Origin: Prinia subflava
Lineage: Eukaryota > Chordata > Aves > Passeriformes > Cisticolidae
Length of the DNA stretch: 64,000 nt
NCBI RefSeq assembly: GCF_021018805.1
Contig: NC_086248.1
Coordinates: 93,021,239-93,085,238 of the forward strand
Direction of reading: 5' to 3'
The translations under genes and the position numbers were made by a program. Positions 37,201-49,020 of this stretch are shown piece by piece (positions within the stretch are counted from its first letter, which is position 1; the number at the start of each line of letters is the position of its first letter). Under the pieces are notes generated by a model. It made no database searches, was not told the DNA's origin, and saw only the letters and a list, made by a program, of their open reading frames with translations.

Positions 37201-40200
37201 TACAGAAAGGGAAAAAATGGGCAGACTCGGAGAAGCTTACTGGGAAAATTTTAAAACTCTGGCTCAATTTGAAGGTCATTACAACAACCATTCGATCTTG
37301 GCCACTTTAACAGAAAATTATTTGTTCTGTTGAAACGTGTTAAGATAAAGGACACTCTCCGTGAGCTGGAAACACAAAATGTCCAGTACTTTGTTTCTTT
37401 CAGTGTTCAGAAAATATGGAGCAAACTCCTTGTGATAGGATTGTGATTGGAAATCCAGTGAATTTCTCCGTGCACATGCTTTGTCAAAACTGACTGATGA
37501 GATTTGCAATCTTCAGCATTTTTTTCTTTTGAGAAGTTTGTGCGCTTAATGTCCTATGATAGACATTAAGAAATACCCAAGTAGGTGAAAAGAGCAATTT
37601 TAAAGCCTCCTCCATGGCTCTAAAGAAATTCTCACAAAAATTTCTGAACTAATATAAAAGTTATTCAAACCTATCTGCAAGGCTGCTCTTTGTAAATATT
37701 ATAAGGTAATTTTATATCTTCTGTGTTCTGTTTTGCTGACTTGCTAAAGTGAACCTTCAACAAAAGGGAAAAATCCAGTATAGCAGCCAAGACTATGGAA
37801 GGCTGGGAAGTGTGAGAGTTTATGGCCAGGCCTGCACAGTGCTGAGCCATCAGACTGGATCCTGTGTTTAACTAGGTGAGTGATGTGTGTTTTACCTATG
37901 AGAGTTCCCTCTCTAGACCTCATTTTAAAGCCTGATGACCTATAACTAAATCATGGTCTGGGTTAGGCTTGGTTTCAGTGGCCAGAGTAACCAATGCAGG
38001 TGTTAAGAATCTACCGTACACATGTCCTCTGGTAGTCAGGTGGACCGTGTTTGTGAGGTACTTGTCCAGTTTCCCAGTTGTCTTCATGTTTGGAAACTCT
38101 GGTTTACATAAGCAACTTAAGAAAAGAGTGTTTGCTCCTGCAGGCACACCACTGAATGTGCACTTGAAGTGGGATGAGCTCTGCTGTATAAATGGCCAGA
38201 GCAGGCAGTGAAATTTGTACATCCAGTTGAAACTTCAGACGAAATTTAAGAAATTGAAATGAAACATGCTGGGATTTCTAAAATTTTGCCAAGATAGAAT
38301 ATTCCTACTTAAAATCACACGGGTAAGAGAACTTGTTTCACAGGACATTTCCCCTTCTGCCTGTGATGGGACCACTGGGTCAGCACTGGTTTGGAAGAAA
38401 GTTTCCACATACCAGATCACTGACATTTTCTATTGTGAGAAGAATAAACTTGGGTGCTGTGCTCATCTCAGAGCAGTCATTTTCATTTTTACTGGTTTAC
38501 TTTTAAAACTTTCCCATGCGCAGTATCTAATTGTGGTCCATTACAAAATGCTGTATTTAAATGGTAACAGTGCACGGGGCTGAAAGGGACTGTTGGTAAG
38601 TCGCTTTTTCACTTTGATGATTAAGCCGCTAATTATTGCATTAGCATCCCAAACCACAGTCGTTTGTGATGTGTCTCCTTAGGCAATCCCGTGAGGCACC
38701 ATGGGCTAAGTAGAAAGGGTATGGCACTCTTTAGAGAAGGGAAGGGCCAAGAACATGTAGGAGATAATGCCAAGGATTAAGCAGATGTTGCTTTCTCCTG
38801 TGTCTGCTCCAGTGTGACTCAAGATAGTGCTGAGGTGTGGTACATGAAAAAGAGGGGGCTTTTCTCCTTAGAAATATGAAAATAGTCCTTTCTGTTAATA
38901 GCTGTAAAAGGCCCTATGACACTTTCTGCCAGGTCTTATCACTGAGGCCATACTTGCACAGTAATTACAGGAAATTATTTTGTTTGGTTGAATAAAGTGT
39001 CTTTTCACCTTCCACACCACTGGGGTGTTCAGCTGCCTGTGCTGTTCTAGATTCCTGTCCTGAAATGTTTGGTAACCTGCAGGGTGCCATTTATCAGATG
39101 TCTCCCATCTTTCCCTCACCTGAGATAAAACTTTTGGTGTCATTACACTGTATGTTTTTGAAAATGAACACTTTATGAGCCTCTTAAAAGCAAAGGCATA
39201 AAGCAAGTGTAAGATATTACCTTGTGTCTTCAGAAGCTTTTGGTTCTATGTGATAAAATTCTCAGAAATAAGTTACTTGGAATAGTTTGCTCATTGGAAG
39301 ACTGATGGGCACTGGATCCCTCACCCCTGCAGGTGCTGTGATAGTTTCCCATCAACTTGCTGAAATGATGCACTTACAGACCAATTTTGATGCCTGTTTC
39401 AAGCCCAGGAGATATGTTTTCCACTTTCCTGGATTATAAGAGCTACCCTTTTACTTGTACCTCTTAGCAAGGACCAGCATTTTTTTCTTTTCAAGGATTT
39501 TTTTAATGGAATTGATAGCTTCTCAAAATGTATCCGAGTATGGATCAGGTTCTGCAGCAGATATGTCATCCTTGCACTTCTAAAGGTATAAAACTCTCTG
39601 ATGGTGGATTCAAGCAAGTGGCTAGATAATAAAACTCAATTTTTACAAGCTTTCTTGAGTGGAGACTATTTCATTACTACAGAAAATGGGGGAACCTGTT
39701 TCCTCTGAAAATTTGTCTTCAGTTTCTTAATTCGTGTGGTAGGAAAAAAAATTGTCATGCTCAATCATAAAAGAATGTTTGAATATCCAGAGCTGGCCAG
39801 ATGAGAAGAGCCCTCAGCTGAAGACTTTTAAGTGGATCACTGAATGCAGTCTGCAGAGGCAGTGAAACAATGTGAACAGAAGAAATAAATTTTGCTGGAA
39901 GGACTGGTGCCTGCTTTTTCCTGGGCATGCTGTTTGAGATTGCATGTTCTAAAATGAAAAAAAAAATCTATCTCTGTTTCCTAATTGAACTAGGCAACTA
40001 ATTGCATTCTTCCCTCCCTCAGTCCCCATTTAATATCCCATTGAGTGTGTGACCATTTCTCTGGAAAAGCAATGGTGCTACTCTCTTTCTCAGAACTGGA
40101 GAAGAGGCTGCAGGTTGTAGAGCAGTGAATTCCCTAGCAAGTGGTGAGCATTGCTTGGACATGGTGTGTGGACAAGCACGGACAGTGGCTCAGGCAACAC

Positions 40201-43200
40201 CTCTGGGTGGGTTTAAGCACCCTCATGATGTTTAACAGGCAGTTGGCCAACATGGAGATTATTTCAAGGAGCAAATCTCAGACACTGTGCTGGAGCAAAT
40301 GCCAGCAGGAACTTGGAGAGGGGAGTGTTGGTTTTGGATAGCAAATGCACAGAAGAGCAGAGCCCAGAGAAGGAAGTACCCAAATAAAAATTTGACAGGC
40401 ATCCAGTGTGGGTAAAAAAAAAAGACATTGCAAACACCTTGACATGTGTTTCAATCTCCTTATTTTGTCTGGTCCAGAAAGTAGTGGTAGGAAATAAAAA
40501 GAGTTTGGTTTGAAGACAGCAAAATGAAAGAGAAAAATATATTTTTGTAGGACAAAAGTCTACTCACTATGAAATTCATTTCCATCCACTGGCCAATTCA
40601 CTTTTAAAAGCCACAAAGTGATTCAGCTTCCATTACTTTTCTTGTGGGAACTGTGCCTGGTCTAATAAATGTCACTGCTCACAAGCTTCTCGTGGTGTAT
40701 GTTATGCTTACACTTCTTATTTAACCTTTCCAAAGAACACTTTTTTCTCCTGTGTGTGTTGTGTTCATCTACCTCTTCAGATGTAGTTTTGTTCTTTTTC
40801 CTTTCACTCATGCATGGCTAAACATGCAAATAGGTGATTAACAATAAGCTTTAAATCAGTTCTTGACCAATTTTATTCCTCTTTTCTGAATTTCTTTAAA
40901 AATTTTAGTCAGTATTTTTGAAGGGGAAGATACCAGGCTTAAGTTCAACTCAGGTGCAGAACAATGTATTCCTAGATGTCAAACGTTGCAATGGGACATA
41001 GCAGAAATCTGTTACTGCTTGCAAACTCATCCTTCTGGAAGCAATCATGTACCTTCAGTTCCCTATTAAAGGTTTCTCAGCTCCATCTCTAAGGCAACAG
41101 TTGACCTTACAAATATGCTCAGCGTCCTCTAGTCAGATGTAAAATACATATCCTCTCAAATTGAGGTGCAGCTGCTGATTTTTTTTCCCACAAAACCAAT
41201 TTAAATTTCACTAATTTCAACTCAGATCATTCCTTAAACACTTTTTCCATCTACTGCCTGTCAGTCCAGCAACTAAATAGTTACCAAAATACCACCTCTC
41301 CTCTAGTTGTAGCATTTTGAAAGACAAAATAACATTCTGCATTCTAATTGTTTTATAATTCCTTTGATTATTGTTTATTCAGTGTTCAAATCATGTGTGC
41401 AACTCCCACATGCCTAGTATTGAAGGAAATATAATTCTAAATGGTTACAAAATTGCAGAAACAAGCCAAGGTACCTTGCTTAAAAGTCACACTGACAGTT
41501 TCTCAGAAATGTTTCCACCTGAGTCTGCTGCAGCAATATGAGCTTTAAAATGCAACCTCCAAGTCCTTGACCATGAAATCTTTGGATCATCAGACCCAAT
41601 GAAATGTCATTTTGTGCAGAGGCCTTTAAAGTAAGAACTGGAGGGTAACTCAAGCATCAAATCCCTCTCAAGGCCAGAATTAGCAGGCTCAGTCCCTGTG
41701 GGACATGGAAGAAGCACAGGATGAAAAAGCCCCAAGCCCTGTGCACTGGGCAGGGCCCCTCCAATTAGCAGTTGGCAGGAAATGCAAGGAAGGCTGTGAA
41801 TGAACTTCTGTACCCTCTGTGGAGCCCACAGTTCTGCAGCAGACCCTTGGGAATTGTTTTTATCTCTTTTTTTTTTCCCTTTAATTCAGAGTCTGTAAAG
41901 AAGATGGAATTATTTATTTATATTATCAGTTATTGGGAAGCAGAAAAACCTAGTGCTTTTTAAATCAGTGCTTCAGCCTCTGTTTGAAGTGCTCCTGTTC
42001 CTCGTTTGCTCCTACAGTCTAACCTAGAGCAATTAGTTCAAGAGCTCAGTTGAGCCACCTGCTCATGAGGAGTTGGATTTGGATCTTCTCAGCCTTTGGA
42101 TTCTGCCTTCCCCGTTTTATCGGCAAGTGCTTAAACCAAACTGGGATTGCAGCAAAGACAATGGCAGTGCCACTAATGCCACTTTCTCTGAGAATGACTT
42201 TTAAAAGGAAAACATTGTCTTCTTTCCAAATTTTTCAAAGGGCAGGTTTAAGCTGTGCTCTCAGGAGAGGGCCCTAAAGCCTGGATTAACACAGGCAAAT
42301 GTTCTTTGGCTCATCCTAGATAAGGTGCCAGACTTGCAGACAGGAGAGACAGGACTGTGGTTGTGTATTTGTGCCTGGCATTTCTTATTTCTCTACGGGC
42401 TTCTTCCCTCTCTGTGTGGGAGATGTCCAGACAAGCATTTTGAGGTGTATAATTCTAGCAGGCACCACCTGGGGAGCCTTAATGTTGGACTCAGAGTTTT
42501 ACATTTGTTCTGGTGACCAAACTCCTAAATTCAAGCTATTAAATCTTAAAGTCTTCTTACTGGATCTAGTCACAGCCTCCAAGCCTATTTTGCTGGTCTA
42601 CTCTGGAAAACAGCAGTCACAGCAAAAAAGTGCAGCAGCAAATGTTCTTTGTGAACAGGTTTCATGTGGTTAAAGCCATTCTGCCTGCTAACTACATTAT
42701 CTGTCTTTTAGAAACATTATTGGAGCAATACACAAAAATGTACAGGAAAATCTCTCTTTACCAGCCCTCTATGGAAAACACTCTTACAGCTGCTTTGCTA
42801 GGGGGAATTTCTCCTTGCTTTTTATTAAAATTGCATAGTAGTCGATCTGCCATAAATTGTTGCTCAGCATTGATGTACAACATTTCCACTGGAGGTGACA
42901 GAATATTTAATATTAGATGTTTTTTGCTCACCTCATCAAGGTTATGCCTCTTACTTTTGATGTGCATTTGAAATACATCTTCTAATGCCCTTTAAAAAAT
43001 AGAAAAAGGAACATCAGTGCAAAAAAACCTCAACTTCAAGGTCCATATACTTTCAAAATGAAAAATAACTACTCAGATATTTTTTTCAGATCACTTACAA
43101 TACATCCCAACCTTCCACTTTTGCTCCATCCCCTCCCCATCCATAAATAAGTGGATTTAAAAACTAAAATCTTGAACATTTTAAGGTTGTTGAATATTCT

Positions 43201-43270
43201 CATTCCAAGTGCATGCTGTTTGGGAGGAACTATGTTAGGGAAAGACTTTCATGTACATAATTCTAGTTTC
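34243..43270. other. Intergenic DNA, no gene seen
   Basis: About 9 kb of AT-rich sequence without a convincing coding exon. The longest open frames are about 130 codons, low in complexity or with skewed composition, and lie on both strands at random. In mammals the next gene after CENPF is KCNK2. I do not recognise any of its exons here. Confidence 0.6.
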
Positions 43271-43560
43271 TTCTTCCACTTTTAATAAAAAATATAGGAG
43301 TACTGGTGCTCCTCATCACATTGCAGTGGTCCCACTCTGTGTTTTGGTGGGGTCTAAGTCTCTCTTGCTACTGCCTAGTTCTGTCCCACCGCGCTGAGTG
43401 ACACTGCTGGGGCTCCAGGGGTGCTTTGTAAAATGTTCCTTTGTCCAATGGTGCTGCTCAAAGAGCACTTTGGAACTGCCTCTAGCCAGCACCTTTTATA
43501 CTCTGAAGGTCATTTGCATGATCTCTTTGTTCTTGGGTCTCCTTAGTAACTTCTAAGCGA
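43271..43560 (-). repeat. Possible LTR or promoter remnant on minus strand
   Basis: Read on the minus strand, an octamer ATGCAAAT (43519-43512) is followed 11 bp later by TATAAAAG (43500-43493). An ATTAAA hexamer (43286-43281) lies about 210 bp further on. This order resembles the U3-R part of a retroviral LTR. The termini are not clear and no target duplication was identified, so this is tentative. Confidence 0.3.
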
Positions 43561-46500
43561 AACACTGAAGGCTGGACTTTCGTGTTCTTAGTTTCCTTAA
43601 TAGGTGTGCTAGGTAAAGGGAAATGTCTTCACAGAGTTCTTTCCATAATTGTTTTAGAGCCATGATCAGCTATGAGCAAAGGGTGTGTGAACTGGTAAAA
43701 TTAAAGACGTATCTGACTAGGGAAATTAGGTCTCCAGGTTCTGCTATCACAAATCTAACCCAATGGTTGCATTTCCAGCAATGTCTGCAACGAGCTGGAG
43801 GGCTCAGCAGAGCTGGTTTGGTTTTATACTGTATATTAGAATTGAGAGGGCATTAATGATTTTATCCCTGGAATACTGGCCTGAATAAATGGAAACTTTA
43901 AAATGTGTCTAAAATATTAATCCCACAGGGTAGCTAAGGCCATAAGTTGTGTCTCTTTCCTAGTTAGACATGAAACCTATTTAGAAATTCATCTTGTGCT
44001 TTAAAATGAAAGGATATTATTGATTGTTCACTTTTCTTCTGCAGAGGAAGTAAGTTCTGTTATTAGGGACAACCTGAGAACACAATGGATGATTTTTCAC
44101 AAATTTTTAGTAAACTTTATTTTTGAGGGAGGAGTACACAGCATCTAAACCACCTCCCTCTAAAGCCAGCAGAGTGGTCTTCTCACCCTGCAGGCCTAAG
44201 CAGGGACACAAACACACAAACCCTGAACTTTTTTTTTTACTGTGTGTATGGGCTGGCCCCGTACTTTGTGACCTTTTCAATGTAAATGAATTGGTGTCCT
44301 TCAAATCTGCTAGTGTTCTTCTCACTCTATCCATAAATTTCACTTCTAATTTGGACCTTGTGTTTGTCTGAAAGCTAAGATACCTAGAAGGAAGGAGGGG
44401 AGCTTTTACCTGTAACTGATTGCTCAGAAAACACACTAATGTCTTGTGTCAATGGCCACTTGTTTTTCCTTTAAAAGGGTCTTAAGGATTTTAAGTCAAA
44501 TCCTCTAAATTGAAAAAGAAATACCTTGGTGTCAGGCTGAGCTGGATTGATTTTGAGGGATAGGCACCTCTCTAGCACCAAAGCCCTTAAAATCTCAGTC
44601 ACTGAGGTAAAATTCTCTATCAAAGGAGGAGTTTGTTCCAGTTAAGATGGAAGCAAGAAATCGCTTAGGAAAGGGGCACCCAGTTTTGTCACTTTTAGCA
44701 GGGCTGTGAACAGCTCTGTGGTTCATCACAGCTCTCTAAATATTAGAAATGTGTTGATTTACTATTAGAATGTACAGAACATGAGCCCAGAAAAAGTTGC
44801 TGCATTTAGACACCAGCAGCATGATGTGTGTTTGGCTATATCCTTTATGTGTGAATCATTAACTTGAGACTGCCCATATCCTAAAGAAAGCAATCATTGC
44901 ATTTATTTATTTTACTTTGATAGCAGGGAGGAGGAACTCTAAACACAGAATCTTGCTCTGATGAACTTTGCTCAGGAGGACTCCATGGGTTGCTAGCTCA
45001 AGTTTGGTGGGAACTGGACTGAGACAGTTGTAACAATAATATCCATCACCATCCTGTATAAAGGAATGAGCTTGAGAATAGGGTTAGCAAATATGATACT
45101 TCCAGGTTTTAGAATTCAGTGGGAAATACGAGGCTGGCTGATTATTTTCTATTCAGCTACTCAGTTTAGATCATGACTCCCATACAGTGCAGTCACAAAA
45201 GTATTCATCCAATTAAACTGAATGAGAGTTACAGTTTGCTGTCATTAAAACCACCAGTTCTTTACACTGATTTGTCAAAATTTTGTTTCTCAAAGGAATA
45301 AATGTTAAAGGCAAAGCACTTACTCTTTTTGGTAGCAACTTCTATTCAAAATATCATTTGTAAGATCCTGGAGAAAACAAAGGTACTCTTCTTCTCTATA
45401 CAAACACACAAACTGTCAACATCTTTCTTTAACATACATGGAATACAAATGAGGTTTAAAATACCAACTAAAGAGGCAGTAGTTTTTGAGTAATTAAACA
45501 AAAGTGCTTAATCTATTCACTAGTCTGCATTTTTTACTACTCAGTCTCATAAGTTTCAAAATTACTGATTTTGACAATTCTGAGTTGATCAACTCCCAAA
45601 ATATTCTATTCCACTAATTTCATTAATCTAAAAGATCCATGCCTTTTGTGAATAACCAGTTAAAAATGGTTCCAGTGAACAAAGTGTAGGTACCTGAAGA
45701 TAACTCTATTATTGTTTATTTATTAATTAGTCTAACATACTTAGCTTGCCTACAGTGAGAGGGGTGTCATGAACCAGAAAAGCTCTTCTAACTTTCTGAT
45801 TTCTCAAGCAAGTAGCCAAATCCTTTATTCCCAATAGAATCCTTCTACTCACTGCATACAGCCATTGGTAATAGGCTCTTGTGTCATATTTTCAATTTTC
45901 CTCTAGATTTCTAATTTAATATTTTGATATGAAACTTAGAAATGTCAAAAGGGACAAACAAACATTTGACTTACACTTCTTCAAGTTGTAATCCTGGGGA
46001 AAGTGGTATTTCAGAATCATGACTCCACAATTCATGATTCTGCCACAAAAATGAAAAGAAGAAAAAAGTAAATGATTTGTTTAATTGTCTTTGTATTATC
46101 ATTGTTTATTTCCATTCAGAATACCAGGGGAAATCACCTGATTCCACAACATATCAAAATCACAACTGTATCACATTCTACCTCATGTGAAATAAACATC
46201 TTGAGTGTCAATCACTCATCTAAAGAATGAACAAGTATTATTATTGGGTAGGTTCGTATTAACAGAAATGGAAATCAGCTTGTATAACTGGAGAGAAATG
46301 ATGCAAAAATAAAGAAAACCAGAATTTCTGTCAAAATTGATAATCTTTACAGATTCCATACAAATACAACAGCACTTTTGTTAGAAGGACATGCAAAATT
46401 TGTGGTTTTGAAAGAGAACTTAAAAAATCACATCAGGTCATCAAATGAGATCTGTTTTGTCAGAAACAGAGCTTCTCTTGCTAATATTGTTAAATGAAGG

Positions 46501-47537
46501 TTTTGGTGGTTGGAACAAGGCCTGAAATAGGCCATGACAAATCATGCCTGTGGTTCCTTTGCTGAGCTGTGTAGAAATTCAGCATGCTTCTGTAGAGGGG
46601 TATGTGGGCCAAGGAATTATACAAAACTCCTTTATCATGCATGGCTTTGGCTATTGTTAAGCAGCCCGTATTTTTAAGTGCACTAAAATTTCCTAAATCA
46701 ATCCACCATTCATGTTGAAAATCCAGATGACTAATGGAGTGTAACTTCAGACAAAATCTTGCATGGCATTCTACAGTAGTGACCGTAGATTGAGTGAACT
46801 TTGGATATTTCTGGGCTCCAAGTTATGATGTGGATGGAAGGAAAGGCAGTAAACCAACCAAAATGCAAGAGTTCAGTCAAGTTGGAAAGAGCTCTGCTTT
46901 CAGAAGAGCAGATTTGTGTTGGGATACACTGTTTTCCACATCACATAGTGTCTCATTTGTGTTTCTCAGAGAGACCAGTTACTTTAGCTGTTCCTGTTTT
47001 ATTCACAGGTGCCTGTTGACCCTATCTAGCCCTGCGTGCTGGAATTCTCAATTACAACCTTAGTTGCTTCTCATGAGATATTTGCACTTAACAAAGATTC
47101 CCCAAAGCCACTGAATCCAGTATCCATTTCATTTCCACGTAACCAGGACAACTTTTGTGTATGAGCAGTGTTTTCTGCCCTTTTTTCTTTGTAACTCACT
47201 GGGTACACTAACCTCAACTGGCTGCTGAGAAAAGTGAGCAGAATGTGGTCTCATATGTGCATCCTCTAAAAATCTGAAAGATTAAAAGCACCATGAGAAA
47301 CAGCTATGATTCAAATGATGTGTATGAAAACAAAATTGTGTAACTGTTAGCACTGATGTCAGTACCTGTGCAAGCCTTCGCTCTTTTTTTTGTTGATGTC
47401 TGCTGATTTAATTGATGATCTGCCTGGGGAGGAGCTCCTTTTTCTGGAAGGAGGATTATAATACCTGTATTTTACAAGAAAAGCTTGATGTGATGTCTTC
47501 AAGATCCGAGGAGTAAAACACTGCTTCTTTTCTGTAA
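43561..47537. other. Intergenic DNA left of the provirus
   Basis: AT-rich sequence with no coding exon, RNA gene or named repeat that I can support. It leads directly into the target site of the retroviral insertion. Confidence 0.6.
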
Positions 47538-47543
47538 AGTAAG
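47538..47543. repeat. Target-site duplication, left copy (AGTAAG)
   Basis: The six bases AGTAAG directly precede the 5' LTR and recur directly after the 3' LTR at 57022-57027. A 6-bp duplication is the size made by alpha- and betaretroviral integrases. Confidence 0.95.
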
Positions 47544-47855
47544 TGTGGTGGTGTGGATGGTTGGACTTTCCCCATTTCAGTATGTTAAACCTCAGTTGGA
47601 CTCCACAAAGAAAGTTGGGACAGTGTAAGCAGGAACAAGCAGGTGCTGTGAAGGACTGTGACAAGGAAAAGAAGGACAGACGAGGGAGAGGATTTAAAGA
47701 GAGAGACTTAAGGAAAAAGGAGAGGGTGCTGAAAGAAGGATATAGGAAAGAGGGTTTTGAGGCAGAGAGAAGTTGAAAGATATATGGGTGGTTTACCAAG
47801 TAGGAAGGATTTAGATATGTGGGAAAGATGAAAGGCTGGTGGGTCCTATATTGTA

Positions 47856-47880
47856 TGTTCTGCACAATGTTGTATGTTCT
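47856..47880 (+). promoter_or_regulatory. Paired TGTTCT half-sites in U3
   Basis: TGTTCT at 47856-47861 and 47875-47880, each in the context TTGTATGTTCTG. TGTTCT is the half-site bound by glucocorticoid, progesterone and androgen receptors. The second half of a full palindrome is not evident. Function is inferred only. Confidence 0.4.
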
Positions 47881-47978
47881 GTACACCCCCCCCTTAATTG
47901 AAATTCATAAGTTCCCCTTGGTCACATGTTACCTTTTCCCCTCTTCCCGCCACTGTGTTATCCCTCCCCTATCCCCTA

Positions 47979-48035
47979 ATTGGTTCAAGGCTTGCAACCC
48001 TTCCCCTTATCTCCCAAGTGTCAAGGTTCCATTGG
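47979..48035 (+). promoter_or_regulatory. Two inverted CCAAT boxes in U3
   Basis: ATTGG at 47979-47983 and 48031-48035, about 104 and 52 bp upstream of the TATA box. This is the normal placement for NF-Y-type promoter elements. Confidence 0.6.
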
Positions 48036-48081
48036 TTGCCGCAAAGAGGGACTCCCATTTCTCCTCCCCTACCCCGAAAGC

Positions 48082-48088
48082 ATATAAG
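48082..48088 (+). promoter_or_regulatory. TATA box of the proviral promoter
   Basis: ATATAAG in a GC/pyrimidine-rich context. Initiation is expected near 48110-48116. The same box in the 3' LTR is at 56722-56728 and could drive transcription of flanking host DNA. Confidence 0.75.
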
Positions 48089-48163
48089 CTGGTGCATTTC
48101 TTTGTTCGGGATCCAGTTCCAGTTCAGCCTGGTTCCACTTCGGTCTGGACAGTGCTATGTTGG

Positions 48164-48169
48164 ATTAAA
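48164..48169 (+). terminator. LTR poly(A) signal (ATTAAA)
   Basis: ATTAAA followed by a GT-rich stretch (GTTGTGGTTCC), about 50 bp after the expected start of R. The working copy is the one in the 3' LTR at 56804-56809. Confidence 0.65.
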
Positions 48170-48387
48170 GTTGTGGTTCCTCTGTCTGGCTGGCTGGATC
48201 CTCCTTTCTCGCTCTTAGCGCGTCGCTTCAGTTATCCTACTGCCGTTCCGGCCTCTCCCAGGGACAAGAACCCACAGGGCTGACCCCTTCGTTCCGCTGA
48301 GGGGCGGCTCGGATTCCGCTTGCTCCGGTGCCTGGGCTGGCTCGGGGTGAAGCCAAGGGGCTTAGTAGCGGCACCGCGACAGGTGGC

Positions 48388-48405
48388 TGGCACCCCAGAT
48401 GGGAC
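48388..48405 (+). other. Primer-binding site, tRNA-Arg (CCU) type
   Basis: TGGCACCCCAGATGGGAC, six bases after the 5' LTR. Its complement matches the 3' end of vertebrate tRNA-Arg with anticodon CCU (…GUCCCAUCUGGGGUG plus CCA), as recalled. Alpharetroviruses use tRNA-Trp and most betaretroviruses use tRNA-Lys, so this site argues for a distinct lineage. Confidence 0.75.
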
Positions 48406-49020
48406 CCTGAGGAGAAGCCTTGAGTTTCCGTGGAGGCTCTTGTCTTCCCTCTTTGTGGTCCCCGTGAGGATTGGCGGTGCTTGCACCAGGCGCGAGCACC
48501 GAAGAGTTTCAGATCCAGGGCGGTCCCACCGCTGCGAGTCGAGCAGCCTCTTCGGAGGAGCGCTCCTCGCAGATCCAGGAGGTAGCTTCGTCGGCAGCAC
48601 TCCCGGCGGAGTCTTCTGTGCGCTGAGGGTTCCCCAAGACCGCAGGTAAGTACCCTCCGTCGGGGGCACGCGATCAGGACCCCCTCTCCAAGCCACGGGG
48701 GAGGGCTCCGAGGAGAAGTCTGCGCAGGACCGGGGGGTTAACGCTTTTGTTTTCTCTCCCGGTTTGGTCGTGCCCAGGCGGTTTTCAGTTCTTTTCGTTC
48801 GGGTTTGTTTCGTTCGAGTGCTCCTGCCAGCTCTCGAGGGAGGCTCGGAGCTGGGGGAGAGTCGGGTTTTTGGGGACGTTGCGTGTGCCGCGCGCCGGGA
48901 GGATCGGTGGCTTTAGCGAGTGCAGGGTTGCCCGGTTTTTAAGTTGCGGCAGTTACGGTTTTCTGTTTGAGATTTAGTTGGTCCGGTCTTGGGTGAGGGT
49001 GGTTTTTCAACACCGGCGAG
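48406..49020 (+). other. Retroviral leader (packaging region)
   Basis: 615 bp, GC- and CpG-rich, between the primer-binding site and gag. It must contain the packaging signal, though no defined structure can be assigned by eye. It has no ATG at all. The only ATGs between the predicted transcription start and gag open three-codon frames at 48154 (in R) and 48399 (inside the primer-binding site). The env splice donor lies within it. Confidence 0.75.
48643..48651 (+). other. Probable major splice donor
   Basis: CAG/GTAAGT, a perfect 5' splice consensus, cut after 48645 and upstream of gag. It would pair with the acceptor at 54622-54623 to make the env mRNA. Confidence 0.75.

Larger units (their letters stand above)
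47544..48381 (+). repeat. 5' LTR (838 bp)
   Basis: It begins TGTGGT and ends CGACA, the usual TG...CA ends, and is identical to 56184-57021. U3 is about 570 bp and contains a purine-rich stretch (47600-47780), two TGTTCT half-sites and two ATTGG (inverted CCAAT) boxes at 47979 and 48031. A TATA box is at 48083 and an ATTAAA poly(A) signal at 48164. From the TATA box, R should start near 48112 and run to about 48187, leaving about 195 bp of U5. Confidence 0.97.

Noticed and set aside
34243..47537. Search for exons of KCNK2, the gene that follows CENPF in mammals
   Set aside because: No frame shows the pore motifs or transmembrane pattern of a two-pore potassium channel.
47359..47886. 175-codon minus-strand frame across the host/U3 junction, and its copy in the 3' LTR (56065-56526)
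   Set aside because: It depends on the purine-rich plus strand of U3, crosses from host DNA into the LTR in the first copy, and resembles no known protein.
47819..48283. 154-codon plus-strand frame in the LTR (repeated at 56459-56923)
   Set aside because: It overlaps promoter, R and U5 and is low-complexity Pro/Ser sequence. It shows no superantigen-like or other recognisable features.
48320..48977. Two frames of 109 and 76 codons in the leader
   Set aside because: They start at TTG rather than ATG. The leader downstream of the primer-binding site has no ATG, so these are unlikely to be translated.
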